In this document: one piece after another, positions 32,185 to 36,102 of the stretch
Layout: each line of letters begins with the position of its first letter
Numbering within the stretch: position 1 is the stretch's first letter
Translations under genes and position numbers: made by a program
The notes under the pieces: model-generated
Told to the model about the DNA's origin: nothing
The model's database searches: none
What the model saw: only the letters and a program-made list of their open reading frames with translations
Assembly (NCBI GenBank): GCA_020438525.1
Contig: JAGQUL010000001.1
Span: forward strand, 4,251 to 40,352
Length of the DNA stretch: 36,102 nt
Source of the DNA: Thermoleophilia bacterium
Lineage (GTDB): Bacteria; Actinomycetota; Thermoleophilia; Gaiellales; SKUG01
Direction: 5' to 3'

Positions 32185-32982
32185 ATGCAGCACGCCACGT
32201 CCTCGCCGTTCACTCGACTACTCGCCGCCGTCGCATTCGCGGCACTGCTGCTCGTGCTGCTGCCGGCCGGTGCACAGGCGCGAACCCGGTCGGCGACGAT
32301 CCCGAAGAACGCCACGCCGGGCACGACGCTCAGGATCACGGCAAGCGGCCTGCGCGCCCGTACCGCCACCGTGCTGTATGTCGGACCACGCAGGTCCGAG
32401 GGTGAGCTCGTCGCCCGCGGGCGCACGAACGCCGCAGGTCGCGTGACCTTCCGCGTTCGACTGCACACCGCCGCCGCGCCCGGTGCCTACGTCTCCGTCG
32501 TGTGCCAGCGCAGCTGCCGCACGAAGTCGAGCAGCGCGTTCACGATCCGTCGCCAGATCACGTTCACGCCCGGGATCGGGGTGCTCGGCGCGAACGTCGC
32601 ATCATCACGCGCACGGTCGATCGCGGTGTTCGGAACCCCTAACGTCGGTGCCGCCGCCACGAGCAACTACATGTCGTGGCGAGCGGCCGGTTCACAGGTC
32701 GACGCCTACCTCACCCGCGGAGTCGCGCGCTCGTGGTCGGTGATGGGCAGGCGCTCCTGCACGACCTTCGGATTCTGCGTCGGCGACCAGGCATCGGAGC
32801 TGCAGGCACGGTACGGAAGCGCACTGCGGCAGCACGCCGCGGTCGACGAGAACGCCTGGGTCGTGGTCGGCACCTGGAACGGGATCCGCACCTACACGGC
32901 GTTCGTGGTGCGCGACTTCGATGCCACCACCACGGTCAGCCAGGCATGGATCGGTCGCTGCGCCGACGCGACCTACTGCTGA
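32185..32982 (+). CDS. Secreted protein of unknown function
   Basis: A 265-residue exported protein with AGGAG upstream and a signal peptide (about residues 1-32, ending AGAQA). The first domain (about 33-120) is a beta-rich Ig-like module of the GTTLRITASGLRARTATVLY type; the second has a Cys-containing region (SCTTFGFCVGDQASELQ) and ends with an unpaired-looking Cys pair (GRCADATYC). No enzyme motif is recognised. Confidence 0.65.
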   Translation: MQHATSSPFTRLLAAVAFAALLLVLLPAGAQARTRSATIPKNATPGTTLRITASGLRARTATVLYVGPRRSEGELVARGRTNAAGRVTFRVRLHTAAAPGAYVSVVCQRSCRTKSSSAFTIRRQITFTPGIGVLGANVASSRARSIAVFGTPNVGAAATSNYMSWRAAGSQVDAYLTRGVARSWSVMGRRSCTTFGFCVGDQASELQARYGSALRQHAAVDENAWVVVGTWNGIRTYTAFVVRDFDATTTVSQAWIGRCADATYC

Positions 32983-32988
32983 CGCGCG

Positions 32989-33486
32989 TCAGGCGACGCT
33001 GCCGTCCTTCGGCAGGATCGGCAGGCCGGCGTCGACCCACGCCTGCATGCCACCGTCGACGCTCGACACGTCGGTGACTCCGGCATCGACCGCGACCTGC
33101 GCAGCCTGCGCGCTGCGGTTGCCCGAGCGACAGATGAACACGATCGGGCGGCCGTCGGCCTCGGCCGTGATCTCGTCGAGACTCGATGCGACCGTGTCGA
33201 ACGGCACCAGCGTGGCGCGCGCCGCGTGCCCGGCGTTCCACTCCTGCTGCGTCCGCACGTCCACGAGCAGGGACGTGCCGGCCTCGATCGAGTCGGCCAC
33301 GTCCTCGATCGTCACCGTGTCGAAGCCTGCCTGCTGCTGCGCGGCGGAACCGCTTGACGAGCTCGTCCCGTCGTCTCCCGACGAGTCGTTCGACGTTCCG
33401 CAGCCGGCGACCGGTAGCGCGATCAGCAGTGAAGCCAGTGCCACGCCGGCTCGGCGCGTCCAGGCGGGTCGATGTCGAGTGAGCAT
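32989..33486 (-). CDS. Rhodanese-domain lipoprotein
   Basis: A 165-residue lipoprotein: signal and lipobox (VAGC) near residue 29, Ser/Gly linker, then a single rhodanese domain (LLVDVRTQQEWNAGHA) with the active-site loop CRSGNRS and the end VDGGMQAWVDAGLP. The catalytic Cys is present, so sulfur transfer outside the membrane is possible. Start ATG at 33486 gives the signal peptide; the longer frame lacks it. It diverges from the SDR gene. Confidence 0.85.
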   Translation of the reverse strand: MLTRHRPAWTRRAGVALASLLIALPVAGCGTSNDSSGDDGTSSSSGSAAQQQAGFDTVTIEDVADSIEAGTSLLVDVRTQQEWNAGHAARATLVPFDTVASSLDEITAEADGRPIVFICRSGNRSAQAAQVAVDAGVTDVSSVDGGMQAWVDAGLPILPKDGSVA

Positions 33487-33612
33487 TGGTACCCCGAGTC
33501 GGAGACGTGGTCGACGGTAGCGTAGCGGGCCCGCCAGCCTGCGGCGCGCCATGAAACACGCATCCGGCCCGGCCCTTCGGTTTCACCGCAGCCACGAGTG
33601 GCAGGCTCCGGA

Positions 33613-33640
33613 TTGACACGCGTCGCTGCACCGGTAGCGT
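33613..33640 (+). promoter_or_regulatory. Promoter of the SDR gene
   Basis: TTGACA (33613-33618), a 16-bp spacer and TAGCGT (33635-33640), about 31 bases before the start codon. The -35 box is a perfect consensus. Confidence 0.5.
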
Positions 33641-33671
33641 GCGGCAGCAGACCCGATCACAGGAGCCGACG

Positions 33672-34478
33672 ATGAGCGACCAGTCACCGATGCCGATGCC
33701 CGAGCCGCAGACCTGGGATGAGCGGGTGTTCCCCGGCCGATTCGCTGGCGAGACCGTGATCGTGACCGGCGCCGGCTCCGGGATCGGGCGTGCCGCCGCG
33801 CTGCGGGTCGCCGCGGAGGGCGGTCGCGTGGTCGCCGCCGACGTGAGCGCCGAGCGGCTCGAGCAGCTCGCGGCGGAGGCGCCCGAGGCCGGGTCGATCA
33901 CCACGGTCGCGGGCGACATCTCCAGCCTCGACGACTGCGCCGCGATCGTGGCTGCGGCCGACGGACGCATCGATGCACTGGCGAACGTCGCCGGGATCAT
34001 GGACGACTTCACGCCCGCGCACGAGGTCTCCGACGAGGTCTGGGAGCGCGTGCTGCGCGTCAACGTGACCGGGATGATGCAGCTCACCCGCGCCGTGCTG
34101 CCGCTGATGCTCGACGCCGGCGCAGGGCGGATCGTGAACGTCGCCTCCGAGGCGTCGTTCCGCGGCTCCGCAGCAGGCGTCGCCTACACCACGTCCAAGC
34201 ATGCGGTGGTGGGCTTCACCCGCAGCTGCGCGATCATGTACGGCCCCGACGGCATCCGCACCAACGCGGTCGCTCCCGGTGCCACCATCACCAACATCGA
34301 GGCGCACTTCGGGTCCGAGCACGCGATGCAGCGCCTCGGCCCGTACATGGCGGTGAACATCGGCCGCCCTGCGCAGGCGACCCAGGTCGGTGCAACGGTC
34401 GCGTTCCTGCTCAGCGACGACTCGACCAACGTCAACGGCGTGACCCTCGCGTCCGACAACGGCTGGGTCGCGGTGTAG
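33672..34478 (+). CDS. Short-chain dehydrogenase/reductase (SDR)
   Basis: A 268-residue classical SDR. The NAD(P) motif is TGAGSGIG (about residue 33), followed by ANVAG, the catalytic Ser region (NVASEASFRG) and YTTSKHA with Tyr and Lys. An Asp at the end of the second strand (VVAADVS) favours NAD over NADP. The substrate is unknown. AGGAG upstream supports the ATG at 33672. Confidence 0.88.
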   Translation: MSDQSPMPMPEPQTWDERVFPGRFAGETVIVTGAGSGIGRAAALRVAAEGGRVVAADVSAERLEQLAAEAPEAGSITTVAGDISSLDDCAAIVAAADGRIDALANVAGIMDDFTPAHEVSDEVWERVLRVNVTGMMQLTRAVLPLMLDAGAGRIVNVASEASFRGSAAGVAYTTSKHAVVGFTRSCAIMYGPDGIRTNAVAPGATITNIEAHFGSEHAMQRLGPYMAVNIGRPAQATQVGATVAFLLSDDSTNVNGVTLASDNGWVAV

Positions 34479-34545
34479 CTCCACGTTCGCACGGTCGCTG
34501 GCGCGGGAGTTATCCCGCCCGCCCGCGCGGGTACTCGCCGGACCT

Positions 34546-35871
34546 GTGACCGCCGCCTCCGATTCAGCCCCCACGACCAGCTCTGCCGGCAGCGGCAGGA
34601 TCTGGCTCGTCGCTGCCGCGATCGGCGCCCCGCTCGGCGTGTTCGCGCTGGCGCTGCTCGCAGCCGTGCACGAGCTGACCCACCTCGTCTGGCACTCGGT
34701 CCCGCAGTCGCTCGGCCAGCACCACGGGCCGGCGTGGTGGTACGTGCTCGCAGTGCCGATCCTCGGCGGCGCGCTCGCCGCAGCGAGCCTCGTCCGCAGC
34801 GGCGCGCCGGCCGAGGGGCACCTGTCGATGCAGCCCGTCTCGCTGCGCGTCCTGCCGCTGCTGCTCACCGGAGCGTTCCTCACGCTCGTGTGCGGCTTCG
34901 TGGTGGGTCCGGAAGCACCGATGATCGCAACCGCGGTCGCGCTCGCGGCATTCGCCGGCCGGCTGGGCGGCATCACCCACGAGCCGACGCTGCTCGTCGT
35001 GACCGCAGCCGGCGCGTTCACCGTGCTGTCGACACTGCTCGTCTCCCCGATCGTGGCACTCGTGCTGATGATCGAGATCGTCGCAGCGACCGGTGCGGTG
35101 CCGTCGCAGCGGCTCGTGCCACTGTTCCTGCCGGGCCTGCTCGCGGCATCGCTCGGCCTGCTCGTGTTCACCGGCATCGCCGGATGGACCGGCGTGACCG
35201 CACCCACCTTCGCGCTCCCCGACCTTCCGCGCTACGACTCGATCCGCGCGATCGACGTGCTCTGGTGCATGCCCGTGGCACTCGTCGTGGCGTTCGGTGT
35301 GGAGGCCGTGCAGCTTGCCGCCGCTGCGCTCCGCCGGGTCGTTCGCGTTCGACCGGTCGTGGCAACCGCGGCCCTCGGCGCGCTCGTGGGCGCGTGCGGG
35401 CTCGGATACCGCGCGCTCGCCGACCGCCCGATCGACGACGTGCTCTTCTCCGGCCAGCAGGCGCTTCCCGAGTACGTCACGATCGCCAGCGCGGGAACGC
35501 TCTCGCTCGTGATTGCCTTCAAGGCCGTGGCCTACGCCGCGTCGCTCGCCGCGCGCGTGGAAGGCGGACCGATCTTCCCCGTGCTCGCGCTCGCGGGCGC
35601 GACGGGGCTCGCGGCAGCCGACCTGCTGCCCGGAGCGGCGGTTGTGCCGATGGTCGCCGCAGCGATCGCAGCCGGCGCCGCCGCGCTGCAGAAGCTGCCG
35701 GTGTTCGGCATGACGTTCGCGCTGCTGCTGATCGGCAGCAGCGCTGCGCTCGAGGCAACGCTCTTCTGCGTGGTGGGTGCGCTGATCGGGGACGTCGTGG
35801 CCACCCGGATCGCACCCGGCGTGCGCGCGAAGCGCGGTCCCGCCGCCGAGCAGCAGCCAGCCACTACGTAG
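34546..35871 (+). CDS. ClC-family chloride channel or antiporter
   Basis: A 441-residue membrane protein with about ten hydrophobic helices. The segment [11 protein letters not shown] corresponds to the G-K/R-E-G-P selectivity motif, here altered (P-E-A-P), and [13 protein letters not shown] corresponds to the GGxFxP motif. Both changes mean that selectivity for chloride is not certain. The GTG start has no clear ribosome-binding site, so the mRNA may be leaderless. Confidence 0.78.
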   Translation: MTAASDSAPTTSSAGSGRIWLVAAAIGAPLGVFALALLAAVHELTHLVWHSVPQSLGQHHGPAWWYVLAVPILGGALAAASLVRSGAPAEGHLSMQPVSLRVLPLLLTGAFLTLVCGFVVGPEAPMIATAVALAAFAGRLGGITHEPTLLVVTAAGAFTVLSTLLVSPIVALVLMIEIVAATGAVPSQRLVPLFLPGLLAASLGLLVFTGIAGWTGVTAPTFALPDLPRYDSIRAIDVLWCMPVALVVAFGVEAVQLAAAALRRVVRVRPVVATAALGALVGACGLGYRALADRPIDDVLFSGQQALPEYVTIASAGTLSLVIAFKAVAYAASLAARVEGGPIFPVLALAGATGLAAADLLPGAAVVPMVAAAIAAGAAALQKLPVFGMTFALLLIGSSAALEATLFCVVGALIGDVVATRIAPGVRAKRGPAAEQQPATT

Positions 35872-35950
35872 GCGCGCCCACAACGCGATCGCGTGGGGTG
35901 CGGCACGATTGCGGGTAGAGGCACCCGATCGATCGAAGGGGACGACGACC

Positions 35951-36102
35951 ATGACGAGCCAGACCGAGACCGCGGTCCTTGCCGGTGGCTGCTTCTGGGG
36001 CATGCAGGACCTGATCCGCAGGCAGCCCGGCGTGCTCTCCACCCGAGTCGGCTACACCGGCGGTGACGTGCCGAACGCCACCTATCGCAACCACGGCACC
36101 CA
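35951..36102 (+). CDS. msrA: Peptide methionine-S-sulfoxide reductase, N-terminal part
   Basis: The first 50 residues of MsrA, running off the right edge. The catalytic motif [10 protein letters not shown] is present with Cys14, followed by [11 protein letters not shown], which is diagnostic for the family. AAGGGG upstream supports the ATG at 35951. It repairs oxidised methionines in proteins, using thioredoxin as reductant. Confidence 0.92.
   Translation, partial: MTSQTETAVLAGGCFWGMQDLIRRQPGVLSTRVGYTGGDVPNATYRNHGT

Overview
The window is GC-rich DNA from an actinobacterium. Family content (SCO6880-type split VirB4, DUF6325, SHOCT, many Arg/Ala-rich secreted proteins) fits, and I lean towards Thermoleophilia/Solirubrobacterales, but that is inference, not proven. 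No rRNA gene, complete tRNA or CRISPR array is visible.

Positions 1 to about 21,500 look like the right-hand part of an integrative conjugative element. From left to right it holds a minus-strand type IV secretion operon (coupling-protein N-terminus, VirB4 ATPase, SCO6880/PrgI protein, TrbL/VirB6-like channel protein, pilin-like protein, small leader gene; 1-5272); an arsenic island (arsM and arsR on minus, divergent from an arsenic-type GAPDH and arsJ on plus; 5477-9071); an ABC-2 exporter (9410-10929); a three-gene recombinase module (tyrosine recombinase, XRE regulator, zinc-ribbon recombinase-like protein; 10972-14101); a transglycosylase-peptidase for cell-wall passage (14254-15294); a large secreted Ig-like surface protein (15393-17600); a 594-bp hairpin-rich non-coding region (17601-18194); ssb; an unknown gene coupled to a tyrosine recombinase; and a second paralogous tyrosine recombinase (20319-21329). 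Next to that integrase lies a tRNA 3'-end-like sequence followed by a terminator hairpin (about 21,480-21,531), as expected for an attachment site at the element's right end.

The most interesting signals are non-coding. A two-block leader element (67-71 nt, ends able to pair) occurs 28-37 nt before the start codon of three separate minus-strand transcription units of the element: the secretion operon, the surface protein and recombinase 1. A 9-mer, CGACTGACA or its complement, recurs eight times (one-base variants included) in two clusters, and includes a perfect 21-bp inverted repeat with a 9-nt spacer between the two recombinase genes. Together they suggest one control or recombination circuit that links conjugation, surface display, ssb and integration.

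Between 21,500 and 23,300 is a junction with several hairpins and a Fic-family AMPylase gene flanked by a near-identical 57-bp direct repeat. From 23,345 onwards the content looks like ordinary chromosome: a DUF6325/SHOCT pair, an ABC-F protein with a methyltransferase, a 16/32-residue repeat protein, a LapA-like membrane protein, a two-domain VOC protein, several lipoproteins and secreted proteins (including a class A beta-lactamase-like serine hydrolase and a rhodanese lipoprotein), an SDR oxidoreductase, a ClC-type channel or antiporter and the start of msrA.
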